Positions 1 through 5,715 of a stretch of 5,715 bases of DNA are shown in pieces. Source of the stretch: Chloroflexota bacterium (GTDB lineage: Bacteria > Chloroflexota > Limnocylindria > P2-11E); the NCBI GenBank assembly GCA_013695575.1, contig JACDAF010000002.1, positions 1-5,715 on the forward strand. The letters run 5' to 3'. The translations under genes and the position numbers were made by a program. How positions within the stretch are numbered: the stretch's first letter is position 1; each line of letters opens with the position of its first letter. A model generated the notes under the pieces. It ran no database searches. It was not told the origin of the DNA and was given only the letters and a program-made list of their open reading frames with translations.

Positions 1-3000
1 ACCGCGCCCGATGCCAGGAGCGCATCGAGATCGCGGGGGTCGTAGTCCTGCACCCGCGCGACAAGGACGCGCGACTCGAGGTCGGACGCGGGGATCGCGG
101 CACCTTCCAGCAGCTCGATAGCGGCAAGCAGCACGCCGGGGCCACGTTTCGGCCGCTCGAGGCCGTGCCACGCGACCAGGAGCCGCCCGAGCGCGGCCTC
201 CTCGACCGGCTCGACCTCGCGCCGTAGCCGCGCGAGCGAGCGCTGCCGGAGGATCCGCAGCACGTTCGCGTCGCACCACTCGGCCCCGGACCGATCGGGC
301 CGGAACCCACCCTCGACGACGGTGCCCGCTGCCGCCAGGCCGCGCAGCTCGCGCTCCGCTGCGGCGACGCCGATGCCGAAGCGGTGTGCGAGCTCGATGG
401 CGGAGAACGGGCCGTGGGTGCGCGAGTAGCGACGCACGAGGTCGAGGAGCGGGTCGGCGACGCGCTTCAGCAGTGCCGCCGGGAGACCGCTCGGGACGAC
501 CGCGCCGAGCGCGTCGCGGTATCGGGCGGCGTCCTCGACGGCGATGGACCGCTCCTCGCCAGCGACCTGGACGCGCGCGATGCGGCGCTCCCGCTCGAGC
601 GCCGCCACCCACTGGGCGAGGGGAGCGCCGGCTTCGCAGCGCGCCGCGATCTCACCCGCGGTGAGGTCGCCCAGCCGCAGCAGCATCTCGTGGAGCGCGT
701 CAGGGCTTCTGGCTGCTCGCTCAGGCAGCAAGGCCTGGAGGGCGAGCTCATGCCCGATCAGCGCGTCGCCGTCGAGCAGCTCGCGCAGCTCCAGCTCGCC
801 GAGGAGCTCGCGGAGCTGTGCGGGATCCACCGTGAGGGCCTGCGCGCGCCGTTCCGCGATCGGCGAGTCCGAGTCGTAGATGAAGTTCGCGACGAAGTTG
901 AAGAGGAGCGACGCCGCGAAGGGCGACGGCGTTCGCGAGTCCACGGTGGACACCTGCACGGCGCGGGAACGGACGTCACGCAGGACCTCGTGCAGCGCGC
1001 CCATGTCGAACACGTCCTGCAGGCACTCGCGGTAGGCCTCCAGCACGATCGGGAACGACGTGAACCGGGTGGCGGCGTGCATGAGCTCGGCAGCACGGCG
1101 ACGTGTCTGCCAGAGCGGTGCGCGCTGCCCGGGATAGCGGCGCGGGAGCAGGAGCGCGCGCCCCGCGGCCTCGCGGAAGCGCCCGGCAAAGAGCGCCGTG
1201 CCGGAAAGCTCGGAGAGCACGAGCCGCTCGACATCGTCCGGATCTGGAAGCACGCGTTCGACCGCCGGTGGGTCGTCCGCGGCCGCGAAGCGCGCGACGA
1301 TGCCGTCGTCGGTCCAGAGCACGTCGAGATCGGCACCCGACCGCTCGCGCTCGAGCGCAGCGATGGCCATCGCCCACGGTGCGTGCACCCGCCCACCGAA
1401 CGGCGCGAGTACGCAGACGCGCCAGTCACCCATCTCGTCGAGGTACCGCTCGACGACGACCGTGCGGTCGTCCGGCACCGCGCCGGCCGCCGCGACCTGG
1501 TCGTCGAGGTACGCCAGGAGGTTGCGCGCGGCGCCGGTGTCGAGCGAGTGCCGCGTCACCAGGCGCTCCAGCGCCGCGTCGCGCGGGAGCGAGCGCAGCG
1601 TCCGGGTGAGCACGCCGATCGCGCGGCCGAACTCGAGCGGTCGCGCCGCGGTCTCGCCCTTCCAGAACGGCATCTTCCCGGGCACACCGGGCGCGGGCGA
1701 GACGAGCACCCGGTCGTGCGTGATCTCCTCGATGCGCCAAGACGACGCGCCGAGAAGGAAAGTCTCCCCCACCCTGGCCTCGAACACCATCTCCTCGTCG
1801 AGCTCACCGACACGGCCCTTGCCCTTCTCAGCGCCGACGAGGAAGACGCCGTACAGCCCGCGATCGGGGATCGTGCCGGCGTTCGTGATGACCATCCGCT
1901 TCGCGCCTTCGCGAGCGCGGACGGTGCCCGCGACACGATCCCACACGATGCGCGGCCGCAGCTCGGCGAACTCGTCCGATGGGTACCGGCCGGACAGCAT
2001 GTCCAGCACCTGCTCCAGCAGTGACGGCGTCAGATCCGCGAACGGGGCCGCCCGGCGCACGAGCGTCTCGAGGTCACGGACGCGCCAGTCATCCATCGCG
2101 ACAGTCCCGACGATCTGCTGTGCGAGGACGTCGAGCGGGTTTCGCGGGTAGCGGAGCTGCTCGACCGCGCCGGCCTCCATGCGCTCGGTGAGCGCCGCGC
2201 ACGCGAGCAGGTCGCCGCGGTACTTCGGCACGATGACACCGGTGCTCGGCTCGTCGATGCGATGGCCGGCACGTCCGATGCGCTGGATCGCGCTTGCGAC
2301 GCTCGGCGGCGCCTCGACCTGCACGACCAGATCGATCGCGCCCATGTCGATGCCGAGCTCGAGCGACGAGGTCGCCACGAGCGCGGGTAGCCGGCCCGAC
2401 TTCAGGTCGTCCTCGATCAGGATCCGCTGCTCGCGTGCGATCGAGCCGTGATGCGCCTGCACGAGCTGCTCGCCCGCGAGCTCGTTGAGCGAGGCGGAGA
2501 GGCGCTCGGCGAGCCGCCTGCTGTTGACGAAGATGAGCGTCGAGCGATGCGCCCGGATGAGCGTCAGGATCATCGGGTGGATCGCCGGCCAGATGCTCGT
2601 GCGCGCCTCCGCAGCCTGCGACGCCGGTCCGCTCATGATCTCGGCGCGCTCGCCGAGCCTCGCCATGTCCTCGACGGGGACCTCGACGCGCAGCGCGAGC
2701 CGCTTCGTCTGCCCCGCATCGACGATGGTCACCGGCCGGGGCGTCGCGCCATCCTCGAATCCGCCGAGGAACCGCGCGACCTCGTCGAGCGGGCGCTGCG
2801 TCGCTGAGAGCCCGATGCGCTGGAGCGGGCGGCCGGTCAGCGCCTCGAGTCGCTCGAGCGAGAGCGCGAGATGCGCGCCCCGCTTGGTGCCGACCATCGC
2901 GTGGATCTCATCGACGATGACGAAGCGCGCCGAGCGGAGCGTCTCGCGCGCGTTGCTCGTCAGGATGAGGAACAGCGATTCGGGGGTCGTGACGAGGATA

Positions 3001-3419
3001 TCCGCGGGAGCGCGCGCGAACCGGGCGCGGTCGCGGCTCGGTGTGTCGCCCGTTCGGATGGCGACCTCCGGCTCGTGCACGGCGACGCCGGCCCGTTCCG
3101 CGGCGACGGCGATGCCGACCAGCGGGGCATGGAGATTCCGCTCGACGTCGACCGCGAGCGCCTTCAGCGGCGAGATGTAGACGACGCGACAGCGGGACTC
3201 CCTGGGCGGCGGCGGCTCGAACATGAGCCGGTCGATCGCGGCAAGGAAGGCGGCGAGGGTCTTCCCGGAGCCGGTCGGCGCCAGGATGAGCGTGGACGCA
3301 CCCGACGCGATGGCGGGCCAACCGAGCTCCTGCGCCCGCGTCGGGGCCGGGAACGACGCGCTGAACCAGTCGGCGACGGGAGCGTGGAAGGTCGCGAGCA
3401 GGTCCCCGGTGAGGGTCAC
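1..3419 (-). CDS. lhr: Lhr-family ATP-dependent helicase, C-terminus cut by window edge
   Basis: This is the large helicase-related superfamily 2 enzyme, which in mycobacteria is a DNA-dependent ATPase translocating 3' to 5' and unwinding duplexes in DNA repair. I translated the frame by hand from GTG at 3419 to the window edge: 1139 residues with no stop or frameshift. Motifs in order: Walker A APTGSGKT (47-54), SPLKALAVD (about 83-91), TTPESL (144-149), DEIH box (170-173), GLSAT (203-207), AHHGS (322-326), VATSSLELGIDMG (348-360) and QRIGRAGHR (379-387). Then come Lhr-specific signatures: PRNPLDVLAQQIV (425-437, winged-helix region), MVFEARVGETFLLG (544-557), GKMPFWKGE (581-589), DEMGDWRV (661-668) and TPSPFAASLLF (830-840). 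From about 870 the C-terminal extension begins, with a winged-helix-like THGPFSAIELA near 1001. Full-length family members have about 1500 residues, so roughly 350-400 should lie beyond the left edge. The GTG start fits family N-termini, but its upstream AGGGG sits too close for an ideal ribosome site. The family call is very secure; the exact start is moderately secure. Confidence 0.96.
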   Translation of the reverse strand, partial: MTLTGDLLATFHAPVADWFSASFPAPTRAQELGWPAIASGASTLILAPTGSGKTLAAFLAAIDRLMFEPPPPRESRCRVVYISPLKALAVDVERNLHAPLVGIAVAAERAGVAVHEPEVAIRTGDTPSRDRARFARAPADILVTTPESLFLILTSNARETLRSARFVIVDEIHAMVGTKRGAHLALSLERLEALTGRPLQRIGLSATQRPLDEVARFLGGFEDGATPRPVTIVDAGQTKRLALRVEVPVEDMARLGERAEIMSGPASQAAEARTSIWPAIHPMILTLIRAHRSTLIFVNSRRLAERLSASLNELAGEQLVQAHHGSIAREQRILIEDDLKSGRLPALVATSSLELGIDMGAIDLVVQVEAPPSVASAIQRIGRAGHRIDEPSTGVIVPKYRGDLLACAALTERMEAGAVEQLRYPRNPLDVLAQQIVGTVAMDDWRVRDLETLVRRAAPFADLTPSLLEQVLDMLSGRYPSDEFAELRPRIVWDRVAGTVRAREGAKRMVITNAGTIPDRGLYGVFLVGAEKGKGRVGELDEEMVFEARVGETFLLGASSWRIEEITHDRVLVSPAPGVPGKMPFWKGETAARPLEFGRAIGVLTRTLRSLPRDAALERLVTRHSLDTGAARNLLAYLDDQVAAAGAVPDDRTVVVERYLDEMGDWRVCVLAPFGGRVHAPWAMAIAALERERSGADLDVLWTDDGIVARFAAADDPPAVERVLPDPDDVERLVLSELSGTALFAGRFREAAGRALLLPRRYPGQRAPLWQTRRRAAELMHAATRFTSFPIVLEAYRECLQDVFDMGALHEVLRDVRSRAVQVSTVDSRTPSPFAASLLFNFVANFIYDSDSPIAERRAQALTVDPAQLRELLGELELRELLDGDALIGHELALQALLPERAARSPDALHEMLLRLGDLTAGEIAARCEAGAPLAQWVAALERERRIARVQVAGEERSIAVEDAARYRDALGAVVPSGLPAALLKRVADPLLDLVRRYSRTHGPFSAIELAHRFGIGVAAAERELRGLAAAGTVVEGGFRPDRSGAEWCDANVLRILRQRSLARLRREVEPVEEAALGRLLVAWHGLERPKRGPGVLLAAIELLEGAAIPASDLESRVLVARVQDYDPRDLDALLASGA

Positions 3420-3513
3420 CCCTGCAGCGTATCGGCCGGGCCGGCCTCGGCCGTCGCCGTCGCTCTCCTGCTGGCCGGTCTTGCCCGGCCTGCAGGCCCG
3501 CGCGGGCGAGCCC
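3420..3513 (-). promoter_or_regulatory. GC-rich spacer with dyads between membrane-protein gene and lhr
   Basis: This is the 94-bp leader of the helicase gene, read on the minus strand. Seen directly: two abutting, slightly overlapping perfect 12-bp palindromes, ggcctgcaggcc (3487-3498) and gcccgcgcgggc (3496-3507), just after the upstream gene's stop. An imperfect dyad with GGCCG/CGGCC arms lies at 3434-3452, about 15 bp ahead of the GTG. There is no T-tract after the hairpins, so a classical intrinsic terminator is not supported. No clear -35/-10 pair is visible. The spacer could attenuate read-through, hold a lhr promoter I cannot recognise, or be structured mRNA in an operon. Confidence 0.3.
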
Positions 3514-4095
3514 CTACCGAAGGAGAGCGGCGATCCCGATCACGAGGACGGCGAAGCGCACGAGCCGCGCCGCGAAGACGCTCCAGAAGAAGATCCGGTA
3601 CGGGATGCCGAGAGCACCTGCCGCGATCCCCGCGACGTCGAACAGCGGGTTGAGCGGCGCCGCAAGCACGAACAGCGCGAGGCTCGCGCGCCAGGGGCGG
3701 CCCACCAGTCGCTGCAGTCGGATGTAGATGGGGTGATCGGTGAAGACGTCCCGCTGGACCCGGCCGATCGCGTAGGCGACGGACTCACCCAGGACGGAGG
3801 CGAGCGCCGCTGTCGCGATGACCAGCGGGACGTTTTCCGCGGTCCTCGCGACCTGACCGACGATGGGAAGGTATGGGATCGGGAGCGCGATGGCCGCGTT
3901 GGCGATGAACGTGACGATGAAGACGCCGGGATACGCCCACGCACCGAACACGCGGTAGTCGATCGGCAGGACGAACACGGCGATGTTCATCACGAGAAGC
4001 CCGAACAGGGCGGCGAACGCGACGGCGCGATTGGGGCGCCGGCGGAGGTGTCCGCGCGCCGCGGTCGTGCTCGCCGCCGCCGAGAGGGCCCGCAC
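3514..4095 (-). CDS. VTT/DedA-like (TVP38/TMEM64, SNARE-associated) integral membrane protein
   Basis: This is a predicted inner-membrane protein of 193 residues if started at GTG 4095. Hydrophobic segments lie at about residues 24-44, 52-80, 88-103, 136-148 and 165-192. Between them is a VTT-like core: a small-residue stretch ending ASVLGESVAYAIGR (99-112), then APLNPLFDVAGIAAGALGI (146-164), which resembles the proline/glycine re-entrant motif of the family, and a basic ARLVRF near the end. Relatives in the DedA/VTT superfamily act in envelope homeostasis and some in lipid scrambling; the substrate here is unknown. The N-terminus (RGHLRRRPNR) is basic, consistent with a cytoplasmic side. 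Start choice is uncertain. GTG 4095 follows a GGTAGGG stretch; GTG 4107 has no ribosome site; ATG 4161 gives 215 residues with an extra hydrophobic stretch but overlaps the start codon of the divergent OsmC gene. The helicase gene follows 94 bp downstream on the same strand. Family assignment is from recalled motifs and is fairly, not fully, secure. Confidence 0.75.
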   Translation of the reverse strand: MRALSAAASTTAARGHLRRRPNRAVAFAALFGLLVMNIAVFVLPIDYRVFGAWAYPGVFIVTFIANAAIALPIPYLPIVGQVARTAENVPLVIATAALASVLGESVAYAIGRVQRDVFTDHPIYIRLQRLVGRPWRASLALFVLAAPLNPLFDVAGIAAGALGIPYRIFFWSVFAARLVRFAVLVIGIAALLR

Positions 4096-4159
4096 GATCC
4101 CTACCACCGTCGCTGAGATTAGGACAACATGGCGGGGAACAGCGCATCGGGAGGGTGTC
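4096..4159. promoter_or_regulatory. Divergent intergenic region between VTT-like and OsmC-family genes
   Basis: If the membrane-protein gene starts at GTG 4095, these 64 bp must carry both leaders and probably both promoters. The stretch at 4114-4130 (tgagattaggacaacat) is the only notably A/T-rich patch nearby. Its minus-strand reading contains TAATCT (4121-4116), which matches a -10 box reasonably and would put transcription start close to the GTG codons. No matching -35 is seen at normal spacing for either strand. The promoter reading is inference from base composition and spacing. Confidence 0.3.
4149..4155 (+). promoter_or_regulatory. Shine-Dalgarno site of the OsmC-family gene
   Basis: GGGAGGG contains the core GGAGG at 4150-4154, five bases before ATG 4160. 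It is the best ribosome site in the window. It fixes the start of the OsmC-family gene at 4160 even though the same reading frame stays open about 180 bases further upstream. Confidence 0.75.
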
Positions 4160-4603
4160 ATGGCGCAGATCCGCAAAGCGACGGCACGCTGGGAGGGCGA
4201 CCTCGCAACAGGCAGCGGCACGGTCTCTTCCTCGACCACCTCACAGTTCCGCGACCTCGACGTGAGCTGGGGCTCGCGCACCGGGGAGCCCGAAGGTCGG
4301 ACGAGCCCCGAAGAGCTGCTCGCGGCCGCTCACGCGAGCTGCTTCTCGATGGCCTTCGCCGCGCGACTCGCGAAGGATGGCACACCACCCCGATCGCTCG
4401 AAGTGACCGCCGCGGTGACCTTCGACAAGCGCGACGCCGGGTGGCGCGTGACCGGGAGCGCGATCACCGTTCGCGGGAGCGTCGAGGGCATCGACACTGC
4501 GAAATTCCGCGCGCTCGCCGAGGACGCGAAGGAGAACTGTCCGATCTCTCAGGCGCTCAAGGGCAACGTGGCCCTGAGCGTCGACGCCGAGCTCGCGGCC
4601 TAG
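4160..4603 (+). CDS. osmC: OsmC-family peroxiredoxin (hydroperoxide reductase)
   Basis: This 147-residue protein matches the usual OsmC size of about 140-145. The family reduces organic and other hydroperoxides with a reactive cysteine pair as a cytoplasmic dimer, often using lipoylated protein as reductant. Visible residues: basic N-terminal strand region KATARWEGDLATGSGTVS (6-23), R40 within SWGSRTG, E51-E52 in TSPEELLAAAHASCFSMAF (48-66) with the presumed peroxidatic C61, and resolving C127 in ENCPISQAL (125-133). Spacings (R to E 11, E to C 10, C to C 66) suit OsmC. The EELLAAAHASCFSMA block and the absence of an Ohr-style early arginine favour the OsmC branch over Ohr, though I cannot run a tree. 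The start is set by a strong GGAGG. The gene diverges from the membrane-protein gene and converges on the FKBP gene, sharing a CTAG with its stop. OsmC-type genes are commonly stress-induced, but no operator is recognisable here. Confidence 0.93.
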   Translation: MAQIRKATARWEGDLATGSGTVSSSTTSQFRDLDVSWGSRTGEPEGRTSPEELLAAAHASCFSMAFAARLAKDGTPPRSLEVTAAVTFDKRDAGWRVTGSAITVRGSVEGIDTAKFRALAEDAKENCPISQALKGNVALSVDAELAA

Positions 4604-4980
4604 CGGACCGCCAGCAGATCGACCACGAAGACGAGCGTCTCGTTCGGGCCGATCGCGCCGCCCGCGCCGCGCGCCCCGTACCCCAACGCCGGTGGGATCA
4701 CGAGCCGGCGACGGCCGCCGACGCGCATGCCGGCAACGCCCTCGTCCCAGCCGCGGATGACGCGTCCGGCCCCGAGCGCGAAGTCGAACGGCTTACCGCG
4801 GTCCCACGACGCGTCGAACTGCCGCTTGGTCGACCACGCCACGCCGACGTAGTGGACCTCGACCGTGCTGCCGGAGGTCGCCTCGGCGCCGGCCCCGACT
4901 ACGAGATCCTCAGCGACGAGCTCGGTCGGGGCCGCGGCGTCAGGGATCGCGACATCGGGCTTCGTCGGCACGTATGCCAT
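4600..4980 (-). CDS. FKBP-type peptidyl-prolyl cis-trans isomerase
   Basis: This 126-residue single-domain FKBP catalyses cis-trans isomerisation of Xaa-Pro bonds. No signal peptide is present, so it is probably cytoplasmic. A short proline-containing lead (1-20) precedes DLVVGAGAEATSGSTVEVHY. Pocket residues, aligned by eye to human FKBP12, are all present: Y44 (Y26), F55-D56 (F36-D37), F65 (F46), V74-I75 (V55-I56), W78 (W59), Y101 (Y82) and F118 (F99), in the contexts VHYVG, RQFDASWDRGKPF, RVIRGWDEGVAGM, PALGYGARG and ETLVFVVDLL. The glycine-rich 80s-loop equivalent is complete, so the fold and activity look intact. The N-terminal lead and DASWDRG loop resemble the soluble FKBPs of actinobacteria. 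ATG 4980 is chosen because it matches family N-termini; its GGCGG upstream is a weak ribosome site, and ATG 4998 six codons earlier has none. The gene is convergent with the OsmC gene (overlapping stops) and divergent from the methyltransferase. Confidence 0.95.
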   Translation of the reverse strand: MAYVPTKPDVAIPDAAAPTELVAEDLVVGAGAEATSGSTVEVHYVGVAWSTKRQFDASWDRGKPFDFALGAGRVIRGWDEGVAGMRVGGRRRLVIPPALGYGARGAGGAIGPNETLVFVVDLLAVR

Positions 4981-4990
4981 CGTAGCCGCC

Positions 4991-5671
4991 GTGAGCATCC
5001 GAACACTCGGGCCGGTCGATCCCGAGCTGGCGTCGTGGAACGACCGCATGTACCGGGCGCATCCGACCCCGTACGAGCGGGGCCTCGCGGGACTCGTCGA
5101 GGCGCGGCGCGCGCGAGCGGTGCTCGAGCTGGCGCACATCCAGCCGTCCGACGCCGTCCTCGAGGTCGGCTGCGAGGCGGGTCGCCTGCTGGCACGCGTC
5201 CCGCGCGCGCGACGCGTCGCCGGCGCGGACATCTCCCGGCGCGCCCTCGAGGACGCGGCCGCACGATTCGAACGGATGGGACGCGCCGTGGAGCTATTCC
5301 AGGTCGACGCGGTCCAGGGCCTTCCGTTCGCGGCGGGCGAGTTCGACGTGATCCTGTGCTCGGAGATGCTCGAACACGTCGAGCGCCCCGATGTCGTGCT
5401 CGATCACGTGCACGCGCTCGCGACAGCCGAAACGCGGGTCGTCGTGTCCGTCCCCATCGAGGCGCCGAAGCTGCTCGTCAAGAGCGTCCTCCACCGTTTC
5501 GGGATGCTCGAGCGGCTCTTTCCGCACATCGAGCCGGGGCAGAGCGAGTGGCACGTGCACGCGTTTTCCGCGGCGATGCTGCGCGAGGTCACCGCGGCGC
5601 GTTTCCGAACGTTGGCTCGCCGGCGCGTGCTCTTCGCGCACGAGGTCGCGCTGCTTCGCGCGCGGAATTAG
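4991..5671 (+). CDS. Class I SAM-dependent methyltransferase, substrate unknown
   Basis: From GTG 4991 the protein has 226 residues. Seen in it: a helical N-terminal lead with MYRAHPTPYERG (20-31); motif I VLEVGCEAG (56-64); an acidic residue for the SAM ribose, D80 in VAGADIS; a motif II region VDAVQGLPF (105-113); FDVILCSEMLEHVERPDVVL (118-137) with the ML-EH-V pattern of Methyltransf_11-type enzymes; motif III-like VVVSVPIE (150-157); and HVHAFSAAMLREV (188-200), matching the family's 'H-x-F-(S/T)xxxL' segment. Cytoplasmic, no membrane segment. Motif I reads GCEAG where GCGxG is usual. The target could be a small molecule, lipid or quinone precursor; nothing nearby decides it. Neither start is backed by a ribosome site: GTG 4991 leaves 10 bp to the divergent FKBP start, while ATG 5048 (207 residues) still keeps all motifs. 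The fold call is secure; substrate and start are not. Confidence 0.9.
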   Translation: MSIRTLGPVDPELASWNDRMYRAHPTPYERGLAGLVEARRARAVLELAHIQPSDAVLEVGCEAGRLLARVPRARRVAGADISRRALEDAAARFERMGRAVELFQVDAVQGLPFAAGEFDVILCSEMLEHVERPDVVLDHVHALATAETRVVVSVPIEAPKLLVKSVLHRFGMLERLFPHIEPGQSEWHVHAFSAAMLREVTAARFRTLARRRVLFAHEVALLRARN

Positions 5672-5682
5672 CGGACGCGAGC

Positions 5683-5715
5683 CTACACGCGCTGGAGCAC
5701 GACGCGGCGCTGGCT
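5683..5715 (-). CDS. Possible C-terminal tail of a convergent gene, cut by window edge
   Basis: Reading the minus strand in from the right edge, one frame gives SQRRVVLQRV followed by TAG at 5685-5683. If real, this is the end of a gene convergent with the methyltransferase, leaving 11 bp between the stops. Ten residues are far too few to identify a family or prove coding; the case rests on the tight gene packing elsewhere in the window and on the plausible arginine/valine-rich ending. Confidence 0.25.
   Translation of the reverse strand, partial: SQRRVVLQRV

Noticed and set aside
758..1429. 223-codon minus-strand frame inside the helicase gene
   Set aside because: It is an out-of-frame reading of the helicase, Ser/Arg/Thr-rich, with no motif or ribosome site. 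The true frame is intact through this region, so there is no frameshift.
384..2024. 546-codon open plus-strand frame opposite the helicase gene
   Set aside because: It lies wholly antisense to a continuous Lhr frame with all family motifs. Its product is low-complexity, Arg/Glu/Asp/His-rich and resembles no family; long antisense frames are expected in GC-rich genes.
3487..3507. Intrinsic terminator after the VTT-like gene
   Set aside because: The palindromes are GC-rich, but no T-run follows on the minus strand, so they are described as dyads only.
3223..4116. 297-codon plus-strand frame across the helicase start and the VTT-like gene
   Set aside because: It spans two genes and their spacer on the opposite strand and encodes charged low-complexity sequence without recognisable motifs, so it is a compositional shadow.
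3983..4159. Upstream in-frame extension of the OsmC-family protein by 59 residues
   Set aside because: The extension is Arg/Ala-rich and overlaps the divergent gene. A strong GGAGG sits five bases before ATG 4160, and the resulting length is typical for the family.
5294..5641. 115-codon minus-strand frame opposite the methyltransferase
   Set aside because: It is antisense to the conserved methyltransferase motifs, with charged, repetitive composition and no family resemblance.
1..5715. tRNA or rRNA genes, CRISPR array, insertion sequence, phage or toxin-antitoxin parts
   Set aside because: No cloverleaf-like segment, spaced repeat series, terminal inverted repeat with transposase, or small paired genes were seen; nearly all of the sequence is filled by five confident genes.

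Overview
The window is a compact stretch of GC-rich bacterial chromosome, about two-thirds or more G+C by eye, with strongly G/C-ending codons. The closest remembered relatives of its proteins (an actinobacterial-type full-length Lhr helicase and an actinobacterial-style soluble FKBP) suggest Actinomycetota or a GC-rich Chloroflexota/Dormibacterota-like lineage. This placement is an inference from protein style; there is no rRNA or other marker gene in the window. I see no mobile element, CRISPR array, tRNA or rRNA.

Layout: positions 1-3419 (minus strand) hold one uninterrupted reading frame for the first 1139 residues of an Lhr-family ATP-dependent helicase, whose C-terminus lies beyond the left edge. 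Upstream of it on the same strand, after a 94-bp GC-rich spacer with several dyads, is a VTT/DedA-like polytopic membrane protein (3514 to about 4095, minus). From 4160 an OsmC-family peroxidase reads right (plus), divergent from the membrane protein. It ends at 4603 in a CTAG that it shares with the stop codon of a convergent FKBP-type peptidyl-prolyl isomerase (4600-4980, minus). A class I SAM-dependent methyltransferase (about 4991-5671, plus) diverges from the FKBP gene. The last 44 bases may include the tail of another minus-strand gene.

How the genes relate: the membrane protein and the helicase could be co-transcribed. The other three genes alternate strands (divergent, convergent, divergent) with almost no intergenic DNA, so they are probably separate units packed together and not one pathway. 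The themes are housekeeping and stress: nucleic-acid repair, peroxide detoxification, protein folding, membrane maintenance and a methyltransferase of unknown substrate. I found no convincing new system. The most useful second looks are the shared CTAG stop, the near-zero divergent spacers, the altered SAM-binding glycine motif, and the dyad-rich leader of the helicase gene.
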